Part shown: positions 16,791-23,210 of the stretch, one piece after another
How positions within the stretch are numbered: the stretch's first letter is position 1
How the letters are laid out: every line of letters starts with the position of its first letter
DNA from: a virus
Length of the DNA stretch: 48,875 nucleotides
IMG/VR virus record: IMGVR_UViG_3300032240_000283
Span: 1 to 48,875 of that record
Strand: one strand, 5' to 3'
Notes under the pieces: generated by a model
Databases searched by the model: none
Seen by the model: the letters and a program-made list of their open reading frames with translations, nothing else
What the model was told of the DNA's origin: nothing
Made by a program: the position numbers and the translations under genes

Positions 16791-16984
16791 TATTCTCCCT
16801 TCGGTTTTTTCGCTTTCTTAGGTTTAGTTTCATCTTCTTCTACTTCTGGCACGTTCACTATTTCAACCGTGCTTACTTCTACAACAGTGATAGATTTTTG
16901 ACCGCAAGCATTAGGCCATTTGCACTGGTCTATGCAGGCGTTGGCTGGGCTGTGTTTTGCTGCTAAACAATTTTCAATAGTCAT
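16790..16984 (-). CDS. Small Cys-containing protein with Lys/Glu-rich tail
   Basis: A 64-residue protein. The N-terminal part has four cysteines (C6, C17, C21, C27) in the order NCLAAKHSPANACIDQCKWP then NACGQK, possibly a zinc site. The C-terminal part is VPEVEEDETKPKKAKKPKGE, a charged disordered tail. I chose the internal ATG at 16984 because it follows TGAGGA; the upstream extension to 17038 would overlap the neighbouring gene. Function unknown. Confidence 0.6.
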   Translation of the reverse strand: MTIENCLAAKHSPANACIDQCKWPNACGQKSITVVEVSTVEIVNVPEVEEDETKPKKAKKPKGE

Positions 16985-16991
16985 GATGTCC

Positions 16992-17219
16992 TCAGTTTTT
17001 AGTAAATAACATAAGTGCAATAAGAAACCCACAAACACTTAGCATGATGCCAATGCTTTTAAGCCTCTCACGGCGAATGTAACCTTGATCGTTCAATATG
17101 GCTAGTTGGATGAGCTCCATGTCATAGCCAAGATTAACGGGCGGCTTTCTTTCGTAGAACTCTCCTATCTTGATACCCGCCTTAGTTACGTAATACTTAA
17201 CCTCGTCTTTTCTATCCAT
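16992..17219 (-). CDS. Small membrane protein with C-terminal anchor
   Basis: A 75-residue protein starting MDRKDEVKYYVTKAGIKIGE. The last 20 residues (IGIMLSVCGFLIALMLFTKN) form one transmembrane helix, with the N-terminus probably in the cytoplasm. The ATG at 17219 has a near-perfect ribosome site (AAGGAGGAG), which decides against the longer frame to 17267. It is the first gene of the leftward transcript, so it should be expressed early. Confidence 0.75.
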   Translation of the reverse strand: MDRKDEVKYYVTKAGIKIGEFYERKPPVNLGYDMELIQLAILNDQGYIRRERLKSIGIMLSVCGFLIALMLFTKN

Positions 17220-17247
17220 GATGTAACTCCTCCTTAATTTTTTGCAT

Positions 17248-17274
17248 CTTATACCATTTAATTCCAACTTACAA
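17248..17274 (-). promoter_or_regulatory. Candidate leftward promoter
   Basis: Read on the minus strand, TTGTAA (17274-17269) and TATAAG (17253-17248) are separated by 15 bases, slightly shorter than ideal. It lies about 30 bases upstream of the first leftward gene. The position is right, but the match is moderate. Confidence 0.42.
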
Positions 17275-17278
17275 TACC

Positions 17279-17307
17279 TTGCTTAAAAAATGCTGTCATG
17301 GTTTAAT
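17279..17307 (+). promoter_or_regulatory. Candidate rightward early promoter
   Basis: TTGCTT (17279-17284) and TTTAAT (17302-17307) are separated by 17 bases, upstream of the Cro/YdaS-like gene. It is back to back with the leftward candidate promoter, so the 111-base region 17220-17330 looks like the genetic switch. I found no clear repeated operator inside it. Confidence 0.45.
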
Positions 17308-17330
17308 ATGGCATTACAGAAAGGTTTACT

Positions 17331-17534
17331 ATGAAGCTAAACGATTTTTTTACTGATCAACCTCATGGGTCGAAAGCAGCGATGGCCAAAGCCTTGGGGA
17401 TAAGTAAGACTTGGCTTAGCCTTCTTATTGCTGAAAAAGAAATGCCTTCACCAGCATTGGCTGTAGCTATTAGTAATTACACAAAGAACAAAGTCAAGAG
17501 GCAGGTATTGCGTCCTGACATATTTGGTGTATGA
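17331..17534 (+). CDS. Cro/YdaS-like DNA-binding regulator
   Basis: A 67-residue protein. The segment GSKAAMAKALGISKTWLSLL (residues 13-32) is a helix-turn-helix of the YdaS/Cro superfamily, followed by MPSPALAVAISNYTKNKV, the typical third and fourth helices. It is the first rightward gene opposite the leftward block, the place of cro in lambda-like phages. It probably represses the leftward or its own promoter. Ribosome site AAAGG. Confidence 0.8.
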   Translation: MKLNDFFTDQPHGSKAAMAKALGISKTWLSLLIAEKEMPSPALAVAISNYTKNKVKRQVLRPDIFGV

Positions 17535-17538
17535 TCAA

Positions 17539-17598
17539 TGGGACAAGCTAGGGAGTGCAACCCGAAGAGCCGATTCGTCACCGGCCTGCTCCGTCCCA
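17539..17598 (+). ncRNA. Candidate structured RNA between the regulator and replication genes
   Basis: Three nested helices can form: TGGGAC (17539-17544) with GTCCCA (17593-17598), GGAG (17552-17555) with CTCC (17589-17592), and GCCG (17569-17572) with CGGC (17582-17585). The first two closing helices share the 3' strand without a gap (17589-17598). The element starts five bases after a stop codon and no T tract follows, so it is not a standard terminator. It could be an antitermination or leader element, or a small RNA. I do not recognise a known family. Confidence 0.45.
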
Positions 17599-17635
17599 CC
17601 CTATTTAAGTGACGAGAACCTTTGACGAGGGTCAT

Positions 17636-18298
17636 ATGCATTATTACCAACACCATATCGGTGACTTTCAGCGGGATACCGCCTCCCTTTCTGACTCAGA
17701 CACACTCGCATATTTGCGTTTGCTGTGGATGTATTACGACACAGAGCAGCCATTACCTAACGATCCCAAGAAGCTTGCTTTCCGTATTGGATCTGATTCG
17801 GATGCTGTTCAGATGCTTTTGGAGGCATTCTTTGTGCTTGAGAATGGCGTCTGGAATCAGAAGAGATGTGATGCCGAAATTGCAAACTATCGTGCAAAAT
17901 CAGATCGTGCACGTAATGCAAATGAAATCCGTTGGCAATCCAAACGGGATCTTAAATCAGATCCAAATAAGATCGCAACCAAGAACCAAGAACCAATAAT
18001 AAAAACTAAAGCCATCGCTGTCGCTCGGCCTGATGATGTTGACCAAAAGGTATGGGATGACTTCTTACAAATTAGGAAAGCTAAGCGTTCACCCATTACG
18101 GAAACTGCTTTAACGGCAATTCGTAAGCAAGCTGACAAAGCTGGTTTAACGGTTGATCAAGCCTTACGAATCTGTTGTGCTAGAGGTTGGCAAGGTTTTG
18201 AGGCTGAATGGGTTAAGCCTGATGACCGTAAATCTATCGAGGTAGATAAGCCCGGTTTCTTTATGGGACGAAAGTTAGCAGGGGGTGGCAATGGATAA
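17636..18298 (+). CDS. DUF1376 (YdaU-like) replication initiation/loader protein
   Basis: A 220-residue protein. The N-terminal 60 residues (HYYQHHIGDFQRDTASLSDS, then YLRLLWMYYDTEQPLPND) are the DUF1376 domain of phage replication proteins. The C-terminal 80 residues (FLQIRKAKRSPITETALTAI, then ARGWQGFEAEW) resemble the end domain of helicase loaders or primosomal proteins. I chose the ATG at 17636, with GAGG five bases upstream, over an upstream GTG. It precedes a primase zinc finger and helicase, so a role in starting replication and loading the helicase is likely. Confidence 0.78.
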   Translation: MHYYQHHIGDFQRDTASLSDSDTLAYLRLLWMYYDTEQPLPNDPKKLAFRIGSDSDAVQMLLEAFFVLENGVWNQKRCDAEIANYRAKSDRARNANEIRWQSKRDLKSDPNKIATKNQEPIIKTKAIAVARPDDVDQKVWDDFLQIRKAKRSPITETALTAIRKQADKAGLTVDQALRICCARGWQGFEAEWVKPDDRKSIEVDKPGFFMGRKLAGGGNG

Positions 18299-18722
18299 TC
18301 TTGATACCCTTTTGTCACGTTTGACTAAGGTTAAAGGTAAAAATGGCGCATGGACTGCCTGCTGTCCTGCTCACGAAGACCGCAGTCCAAGCCTTTCGGT
18401 TCGTCAGGTTGATGACGGTCGAATCTTAATGCACTGCTTTGCTAATTGTTCAATTCAGTCAATTGTGGATGCGGTAGGGATGGAGCTTAGTGATTTGTTT
18501 CCTCCTGACGAAAAGAGGATGAATTACCACGACCCGGCTAAACCAGTTAAAGCAGCTTTTTATGCAACAGATCTTATGAGGATCATTCATTTCGAGTCTA
18601 CGATTGTTCAAATCGTTGCATTTGATATGTCTGAAGGAAAGTCAATAAGCGAAACAGACCGCCAACGAGTACGGTTGGCTTATGAACGAATAACAGAAGC
18701 GATGAGGTATGCAAATGTCTAA
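18291..18722 (+). CDS. Primase zinc-finger protein (CHC2-like), no catalytic domain
   Basis: A 143-residue protein. The zinc-binding motif is C25-x2-H28 ... C49-x3-C53 within TACCPAHEDRSPSLSV and ILMHCFANCS, as in CHC2 primase fingers that read template DNA. No TOPRIM or other primer-synthesis domain follows; the C-terminal 60 residues are a plain helical region. The start overlaps the previous gene by eight bases and the helicase start lies inside its end. Together with the helicase it looks like a split and reduced T7 gp4-type primase-helicase. Confidence 0.82.
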   Translation: MDNLDTLLSRLTKVKGKNGAWTACCPAHEDRSPSLSVRQVDDGRILMHCFANCSIQSIVDAVGMELSDLFPPDEKRMNYHDPAKPVKAAFYATDLMRIIHFESTIVQIVAFDMSEGKSISETDRQRVRLAYERITEAMRYANV

Positions 18723-19725
18723 TGTAACCATGATTGAAGAAAGAGCTAAAGCTCTTGATGAAGCACGCAGGCTTAGAATTATTAAAGCTGAAGAAATTGA
18801 CGTTGATAAATATTTAAAATCTAACGACATCACCCATCAAGTTCATGAGCCTATTACGTGGCTCAATGACATGGTTGAGCAATATGGAACGCCAGCTCGA
18901 ACCGATTCTTTGTCTTATTTATGCTGGCCTTCGTCTACCGGCAGCTTTCAGTTTAGACCCGGCGAGGTAACGATCTATGCCGGAACCAATGGTGGAGGTA
19001 AGTCTTTGGTGACAGGTCAAATTGCTCTTGGATTGATACAACAATCACGCAAGGTATGCATAGCCAGTTTTGAGATGAAACCAACGCAGACTTTGTACAG
19101 GATGTTGCGCCAGTTTTCTGGAAGAAACTTTGAGAATCCTATGTTCCCAATTCCAAAGTCAGAATTTAAAAATATTGTTGACAGGTTTCATCAGTTCTCA
19201 GATAAGAAGATGTGGCTGTATGACCAACAGGGAACTACAAATGCACAGCAAGTTATAGCGATGGCAAGATACTGTGCAATGGAACTAGGTATTACTCATG
19301 TAGTGATTGATAGCTTAATGAAATGTGTAGCTGCAGAGGATGCGTATAACGAACAGAAATACTTTATTGATGAGTTGTGTGCATTGGCTCGTGATCATCA
19401 GATACATATTCATTTAGTGCATCACATACGTAAGCTTGCCAACGAAGAAAACATGCCAAGCAAGACAGACATTAAAGGAACTGGTGCTATCTCTGATCAA
19501 GTAGACAACGTGTTTTTAGTTTATAGAAACAAAAAGAAAGAACACGACATTCAATCTGGTAAAGAAGTTGATCCAAGCTTACCTGACGTTATTCTAATGT
19601 GCGAGAAACAACGTAACGGTGAATTTGAGGGATGGTTTCCTATGTGGTATCACAGAGATAGTCAGCAGTTTATTGATCGCTTTGGTGGTATGCCAATGGC
19701 TTTTGATCAGAGGGGGGAATTTTGA
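18715..19725 (+). CDS. Replicative helicase, DnaB/T7 gp4-like RecA-fold ATPase
   Basis: A 336-residue DNA helicase domain. The Walker A motif GTNGGGKS lies near residue 90 in FRPGEVTIYAGTNGGGKS. The Walker B-like strand THVVIDSLMKC, the following helix and the VHHIRKLA motif (DnaB motif 3) follow. KGTGAISDQVDNVFLVYRNK is the motif-4 region. The protein lacks the N-terminal domain of DnaB; the zinc finger encoded just upstream may supply a primase-side partner. The ATG at 18715 is preferred because GAGG lies seven bases upstream, too close for the ATG at 18709. Confidence 0.9.
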   Translation: MSNVTMIEERAKALDEARRLRIIKAEEIDVDKYLKSNDITHQVHEPITWLNDMVEQYGTPARTDSLSYLCWPSSTGSFQFRPGEVTIYAGTNGGGKSLVTGQIALGLIQQSRKVCIASFEMKPTQTLYRMLRQFSGRNFENPMFPIPKSEFKNIVDRFHQFSDKKMWLYDQQGTTNAQQVIAMARYCAMELGITHVVIDSLMKCVAAEDAYNEQKYFIDELCALARDHQIHIHLVHHIRKLANEENMPSKTDIKGTGAISDQVDNVFLVYRNKKKEHDIQSGKEVDPSLPDVILMCEKQRNGEFEGWFPMWYHRDSQQFIDRFGGMPMAFDQRGEF

Positions 19726-19946
19726 ATGACGTTGAACAACACAAATACAGATGCCTTGTCAGAAATGTCATCAAGATGCGAATCAGAGATAGGGATGAGG
19801 CATATAAGTTTTTGGCTGGTTGGGTTCGACCTAATGGAGGTTGGCAAAAGGGTTGGAACGAGCTGCATCCGGGAAGTACGCTCGAGTCCGACGTTAAACA
19901 ACAATGGAAGCTGGGTAACCGCGGCGAAGATGGAGATTGGAAATGA
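19722..19946 (+). CDS. Small phage protein, TTG start
   Basis: A 74-residue protein that starts at TTG, overlapping the helicase stop, with AGGGGGG just upstream. The sequence (YRCLVRNVIKMRIRDRDEAY, then GNRGEDGDW) resembles a family of small phage proteins of unknown function seen near replication genes. A second frame with an ATG at 19726 is also open for 74 codons, but its composition is not protein-like. Coding frame choice is therefore by composition. Confidence 0.62.
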   Translation: MNDVEQHKYRCLVRNVIKMRIRDRDEAYKFLAGWVRPNGGWQKGWNELHPGSTLESDVKQQWKLGNRGEDGDWK

Positions 19947-20188
19947 GTGAACTAAGTAACTTTCAAAAGAATTTTTTAGCAGGCAGTGGCCATGTAGAGG
20001 TGTTCACTCAAAAAGAATTTGATGATGCTTTGACGTTAGCTAGAGCTGAGATTATGGCTGTGGCGATAGACACCACAAAGCAGGCAATCTTCATTGAGCG
20101 TGAAGAGTGTGCAAAGCTTGCAGAGGAAGATGGTGAGATGACTCTTGCTGAGAAGATTCGCAACCGCATACCGACACAGAGACAATAA
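19943..20188 (+). CDS. Small phage protein with 'EREECAKLAEE' helix
   Basis: An 81-residue protein. The C-terminal part FIEREECAKLAEEDGEMTLA then EKIRNRIP is a pattern common to small phage proteins of unknown role; related ends are seen at 23961-24155 and 27434-27751. ATG at 19943 has GGAG seven bases upstream and overlaps the preceding stop. The stop overlaps the RuvC start as TAATG. Confidence 0.72.
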   Translation: MSELSNFQKNFLAGSGHVEVFTQKEFDDALTLARAEIMAVAIDTTKQAIFIEREECAKLAEEDGEMTLAEKIRNRIPTQRQ

Positions 20189-20649
20189 TGCCGGTGTGGA
20201 TAGGTATTGATCCGGGTCTTCGTTCTGGGGCTATTGCATCAATAGACCATGACGGTGGATTTATTGCGGCTGATGACATTAAAGCTGATGGCGATAAGAT
20301 AGATGTAAAAGCGTTGAAGGAGCAGATTTATCGCATGACATTGCCGGGCGATACATATTTGATTTGCATTGAACACGTAGGTGTTAGGCCCGGCCAAGGA
20401 ATATCTAGCTCAGGGAAGTTCATGAGGGCTTTTGGTGCCATTGAAGCTGTGGCTGCATTAACGTCAGACAGAGTTGAAATGGTATTACCGCAGGCATGGA
20501 AGAAAGCAATAGGTGTTACAGCCGAAAAAGAAAAATCTTTAGTTATGGCTAGAAATTTATTTCCGAATGCAATGTTAAAGTTAAAGAAGCATCATGGCAG
20601 AGCTGAGGCTTTATTAATCGCAGAATATGCGAGAAGGATGTTTTCATAA
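20188..20649 (+). CDS. RuvC-like Holliday junction resolvase
   Basis: A 153-residue endonuclease of the RNase H fold. The first acidic residue is D8 in WIGIDPGLRSG, the second E62 in LICIEHVG, and the C-terminal motif HHGRAEALLIAEYARR supplies H136 and E140 where other family members mostly have two Asp residues. It cuts branched DNA during recombination or before packaging. It sits in the replication and recombination group. The His/Glu ending occurs in some phage relatives but should be noted. Confidence 0.88.
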   Translation: MPVWIGIDPGLRSGAIASIDHDGGFIAADDIKADGDKIDVKALKEQIYRMTLPGDTYLICIEHVGVRPGQGISSSGKFMRAFGAIEAVAALTSDRVEMVLPQAWKKAIGVTAEKEKSLVMARNLFPNAMLKLKKHHGRAEALLIAEYARRMFS

Positions 20650-20819
20650 TGGATGATGAAATGAGATGTATGTTTGCTGCGTTTGCTCTTCATGGCTTGA
20701 TGGCTAATGTTGACCCTGAGGTTCTTGATAGCGAACATAATAGACGTTTTATCGCTGAGACTGCATTTGATATGGCTGATGCGATGATGGGAGTCAAGAA
20801 TGAAACAACCAGACACTAG
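20649..20819 (+). CDS. Small phage protein of the 'FAA...ADAMM' type
   Basis: A 56-residue protein (MRCMFAAFALHGLMAN, then FIAETAFDMADAMMG). It shares the layout of the protein at 12866-13036: a short helix with FAA near the start and A-x-x-x-ADAMM near the end. It overlaps RuvC by one base and the next gene by 20 bases. Function unknown. Confidence 0.66.
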   Translation: MDDEMRCMFAAFALHGLMANVDPEVLDSEHNRRFIAETAFDMADAMMGVKNETTRH

Positions 20820-20997
20820 TATTTACGAAGCCTTTATGAGGGGTGACTCGGTTGGTTCTTTGGCTAAGCGTTTTAAGTTAGATAAGTCACAAATTAGGAA
20901 GGTAATTAATCGTGTCGGTAACGAAAGAGGGATCACAAAATCCGAGGTTTTGTACGAATTGCATGATGACGAAGCCCATACAGGGCGGCACATATAG
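20800..20997 (+). CDS. Small helix-turn-helix protein
   Basis: A 65-residue protein. The segment DSVGSLAKRFKLDKSQIRKV (residues 16-35) fits a helix-turn-helix of the resolvase/sigma-like type, followed by a short basic helix. It has GGAG six bases upstream of the start. It may be a small transcription factor or a DNA-binding cofactor. No similar protein with known function is recognised. Confidence 0.68.
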   Translation: MKQPDTSIYEAFMRGDSVGSLAKRFKLDKSQIRKVINRVGNERGITKSEVLYELHDDEAHTGRHI

Positions 20998-21091
20998 GAT
21001 ATTTAGCGATGGAAAAAGACAACGATGGGTTTGCGAGGGATGCACGATTAGAAAAAGCAAAGCCGACTCCGCTAGAAGACAGGGAGTTTAA
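20963..21091 (+). CDS. Possible small C-x2-C protein
   Basis: A 42-residue open frame (GGTYRIFSDGKRQRWVCEGC) with a C-x2-C pair and an Arg/Lys-rich C-terminus, which looks protein-like. There is no clear ribosome site, and it overlaps both neighbours (35 and 83 bases). It may be a half zinc-ribbon protein translated by coupling, or a chance frame. Confidence 0.36.
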   Translation: MMTKPIQGGTYRIFSDGKRQRWVCEGCTIRKSKADSARRQGV

Positions 21092-21185
21092 AGGTTTAAT
21101 TACTATGATGGCAATTGTTATGGTTTGTGTCTTTGGTATGGGCGTTGTTGGTATAGCGATGATGTTTTGGCGAATATGGGGGTAA
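21009..21185 (+). CDS. Small single-helix membrane protein
   Basis: A 58-residue protein with a charged N-terminus (MEKDNDGFARDARLEKAKPT) and a C-terminal transmembrane helix (MAIVMVCVFGMGVVGIAMMF). AGGA lies nine bases before the ATG. The next gene starts two bases after its stop. Function unknown; the topology is the same as that of the protein at 16992-17219. Confidence 0.6.
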   Translation: MEKDNDGFARDARLEKAKPTPLEDREFKGLITMMAIVMVCVFGMGVVGIAMMFWRIWG

Positions 21186-21187
21186 CT

Positions 21188-21523
21188 ATGAGCGAACGAG
21201 AGATTGATCCACAGAAGGCAGTTGATTTCATAAGAGATCATGGAGCTAAGCTGGCTTATGCCAAAGCTACGCGAATTTATCTTGAGGAATTCCGTAAATC
21301 TAAGAAAGCGTTGCTAATGAAGCAATCCTTAGAGACTGCGGTCAATGCCCAAGAACGGGAAGCTTACAGCCACCCAGAATATCTTCAGCTTTTAAGCGAC
21401 CTTAGGGGCGCTGTAGAGGCCGAGGAAGCGCTTAAATGGCATATGGTGGCAGCTGAGGCTAGGATTGAGGTTTGGAGGTCACAGGAAGCCTCTAATCGCG
21501 CCGAATACAGGGCTACAATTTGA
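21188..21523 (+). CDS. Conserved-type phage helical protein
   Basis: A 111-residue, highly charged helical protein (AYAKATRIYLEEFRKSKKAL, then YSHPEYLQLLSDLRGAVEAE and IEVWRSQEASNR). I know this pattern from many phages where it precedes an HNH-like nuclease, as here. It likely binds DNA or a partner protein, but the role is unknown. ATG at 21188 has GGGGG upstream and is preferred to the longer frame from 21125. Confidence 0.76.
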   Translation: MSEREIDPQKAVDFIRDHGAKLAYAKATRIYLEEFRKSKKALLMKQSLETAVNAQEREAYSHPEYLQLLSDLRGAVEAEEALKWHMVAAEARIEVWRSQEASNRAEYRATI

Positions 21524-21813
21524 ACAACAAACTTACAGCAGCTGAGCGCAAGCATTTGGCTAGGGTCAAGAGCTTGCCCTGCAGCGTCTGTAACGCCCCG
21601 CCTCCAAGCTCAGCCCATCATGTCAAACAGCACCAGCAATATACGGCTGTAGCTCTATGCTATGACTGCCATCAGGGGTCTATGATGGGTTGGCACGGCA
21701 ACCGTAGGGCATGGGCTATTCGTAAGATGGATGAACTTGACGCTTTAAATGTCACTATCCAACGATTATTGACTGATGGCTTGGTAGCAGAGGATAAAGA
21801 AAATTTATTTTAA
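21520..21813 (+). CDS. HNH-like nuclease, DUF968/Ref type, TTG start
   Basis: A 97-residue protein. Cysteine pairs CSVC and CYDC with an HH dipeptide between (SSAHHVKQH) and LCYDCHQG downstream follow the zinc-bound HNH-like core of RecA-dependent Ref nucleases and DUF968 proteins. The end (RRAWAIRKMDELDALNVTIQ) is also typical. It starts at TTG, overlapping the preceding stop as TTGA; no in-frame ATG exists before the first cysteine pair. It may cut D-loops or branched DNA in recombination. Confidence 0.8.
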   Translation: MNNKLTAAERKHLARVKSLPCSVCNAPPPSSAHHVKQHQQYTAVALCYDCHQGSMMGWHGNRRAWAIRKMDELDALNVTIQRLLTDGLVAEDKENLF

Positions 21814-21821
21814 ATCATACG

Positions 21822-21839
21822 TTTAACACAGATTTAACA
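21822..21839 (+). repeat. Two TTTAACA direct repeats upstream of the phosphoesterase gene
   Basis: TTTAACA occurs at 21822-21828 and 21833-21839, 11 bases apart, i.e. one helical turn, in the 70-base gap before the next gene. The spacing suggests a protein-binding site on one DNA face. A weak promoter with TTAACA (21834-21839) and GCTAAT (21858-21863) overlaps the second copy. Confidence 0.35.
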
Positions 21840-21883
21840 ATTTAATGTTAGGTTTTCGCTAATTTCACTAACTAGAGGCAAAA

Positions 21884-22846
21884 ATGCCTAACATGAAAAT
21901 TAGCGATGATGAATTTGTTGCTTTATGGCGCAAACTAGGAAGTGCTGCTGAAATATCAAAAATTACTGGGATTGGTGTTCGTTCCGTACATTCTAGGCGA
22001 AGAACACTTGAGGCAAAGCTTGGTGAAAAACTTATAGCAATTGCCTCACATAGTCCAGACTTTCAAATAACCATTCCTGAGAATGGCGTTAGAACAAAAA
22101 TAGATTTAAAAGACGGTGTAATTTTAGTAGCTAGTGACTGTCATTATTGGCCGGGAGTTATATCAACAGGGCACAAATCTTTTGTCAAATTAATTAAAGA
22201 CATCAAGCCAAAAATAGTTGTACTCAATGGTGATGTTTTTGATGGTGCTGCAATTAGCAGATTCCCTGCAGGCGATTGGCAAACACTACCAAGCGTAAAA
22301 CAAGAATTAGAAGCTTGCCAAGAACGAATAAATGAAATTGAAGAAGTAGCTGGCAATGCTAAATTGCTATGGGCATGGGGGAACCATGATCTCCGCTTTA
22401 ATTCCAAACTCGCTCAGCAAGTCGGTGACGGTTTCAAAGGTCTTCAAGGTTTTAATCTCAAAGATTACTTCCCTCGTTGGAAATTCCAAACATCAATTAT
22501 GGTTAACGGTAGCTTGATGATTAAGCATCGTTGGCATAATGGAATACACGCTGTTTACAATAATATAACAAAATCAGGTGTTAGCTTTTGTACTGGGCAC
22601 CTTCATTCCTTAAAAATTACCCCCTTCTCAGATTACCATGGCGCTCGATATGGCATCGATTGCGGGACATTAGCGCCTATTTATGATGAAGGCTTTGGGT
22701 ACATGGAAGATTCTCCCCGCAACTGGCGCAGTGGCGGCGCTGTACTCACGTTTTACGATAGTAAGTTGATGCCACCTGAGCTGTTTGAGGTAATCGATGA
22801 GGATGGTGGTATGACGTATTTTAGAGGTGAAGTTTTTAAGGTTTAA
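21884..22846 (+). CDS. Calcineurin-like metallophosphoesterase with N-terminal HTH
   Basis: A 320-residue enzyme. Metal-binding motifs follow the family order: D85 and H87 in VASDCHYW, D117 in LNGDVFDG, N167-H168 in WAWGNHDLR, H215/H218 in IKHRWHNG and H239/H241 in CTGHLHSL. The first 50 residues contain a helix-turn-helix (AAEISKITGIGVRSVHSRRR), which suggests DNA binding. The substrate could be nucleic acid or a nucleotide; phage homologues are not well characterised. Ribosome site AGAGG. Confidence 0.85.
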   Translation: MPNMKISDDEFVALWRKLGSAAEISKITGIGVRSVHSRRRTLEAKLGEKLIAIASHSPDFQITIPENGVRTKIDLKDGVILVASDCHYWPGVISTGHKSFVKLIKDIKPKIVVLNGDVFDGAAISRFPAGDWQTLPSVKQELEACQERINEIEEVAGNAKLLWAWGNHDLRFNSKLAQQVGDGFKGLQGFNLKDYFPRWKFQTSIMVNGSLMIKHRWHNGIHAVYNNITKSGVSFCTGHLHSLKITPFSDYHGARYGIDCGTLAPIYDEGFGYMEDSPRNWRSGGAVLTFYDSKLMPPELFEVIDEDGGMTYFRGEVFKV

Positions 22847-22853
22847 AACTATT

Positions 22854-22869
22854 TTTACTGTGCAGTAAA
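22854..22869 (+). promoter_or_regulatory. Operator-like inverted repeat
   Basis: TTTACTG (22854-22860) and CAGTAAA (22863-22869) are perfect 7-base arms around TG. It starts eight bases after the phosphoesterase stop and lies 55 bases before the next gene. A dimeric repressor site is the simplest reading; the arms would also make a weak hairpin. Confidence 0.45.
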
Positions 22870-22880
22870 TTTCATTATTG

Positions 22881-22910
22881 TTTTTATGCAGCCAACATAA
22901 TTTTTATGCA
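22881..22910 (+). repeat. Exact TTTTTATGCA direct repeat
   Basis: TTTTTATGCA occurs at 22881-22890 and 22901-22910, exactly 20 bases apart (two helical turns), between the inverted repeat and the coiled-coil gene. The repeats could be cooperative binding sites or a small part of an origin. Only two copies exist, so an iteron array is not supported. Confidence 0.5.
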
Positions 22911-22923
22911 AAGGTAGGTAGTT

Positions 22924-23127
22924 ATGGACAATTTTATACAAAAACAAATCGAACTTTCGGAGCGTTTATATAAAATAATGCTTGCCGATCATAAAACACG
23001 GTTTGAAAAAATTGCAGAAGCTTACGCCTTGAGTGAAAGCCTGCAAAAAAAACTAGATGAACGTGATGAAGAAATAAAAAAACTTAAACGAGAAATTCAG
23101 GCATATGAAGCATTTGCCCGTATGTAA
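22924..23127 (+). CDS. Small coiled-coil protein
   Basis: A 67-residue, almost entirely helical protein with heptad-like spacing (LSESLQKKLDERDEEIKKLK, then REIQAYEAF). AGGTAGG lies just before the ATG. Function unknown; it may dimerise or act as an adaptor for a host protein. Confidence 0.68.
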   Translation: MDNFIQKQIELSERLYKIMLADHKTRFEKIAEAYALSESLQKKLDERDEEIKKLKREIQAYEAFARM

Positions 23128-23135
23128 TCCTGTTT

Positions 23136-23163
23136 TTGATTTGTCATAATCGTCATGTAGGAT
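23136..23163 (+). promoter_or_regulatory. Candidate promoter of the acidic-protein gene
   Basis: TTGATT (23136-23141) and TAGGAT (23158-23163) are separated by 16 bases, directly after the coiled-coil gene. The predicted start would be near 23170, where the leader stem begins. Confidence 0.45.
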
Positions 23164-23169
23164 GATTTT

Positions 23170-23188
23170 GCAGCCTGCGGGGGCTTGC
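23170..23188 (+). other. Leader stem-loop before the acidic-protein gene
   Basis: GCAGCC (23170-23175) pairs with GGCTTGC (23182-23188), with one bulged T and loop TGCGGG. It would sit at the 5' end of the transcript and may stabilise the message. It ends 12 bases before the ribosome site. Confidence 0.4.
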
Positions 23189-23210
23189 TAATTTGACTAT
23201 GGAGATTATC

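Noticed and set aside
19726-19950. Alternative 74-codon frame with ATG, overlapping the TTG-start gene
   Set aside because: Composition is not protein-like, while the TTG frame shows a typical phage small-protein pattern and a fitting stop overlap.
22881-22910. Replication origin iterons
   Set aside because: Only two copies of the repeat exist and no initiator gene lies beside them.
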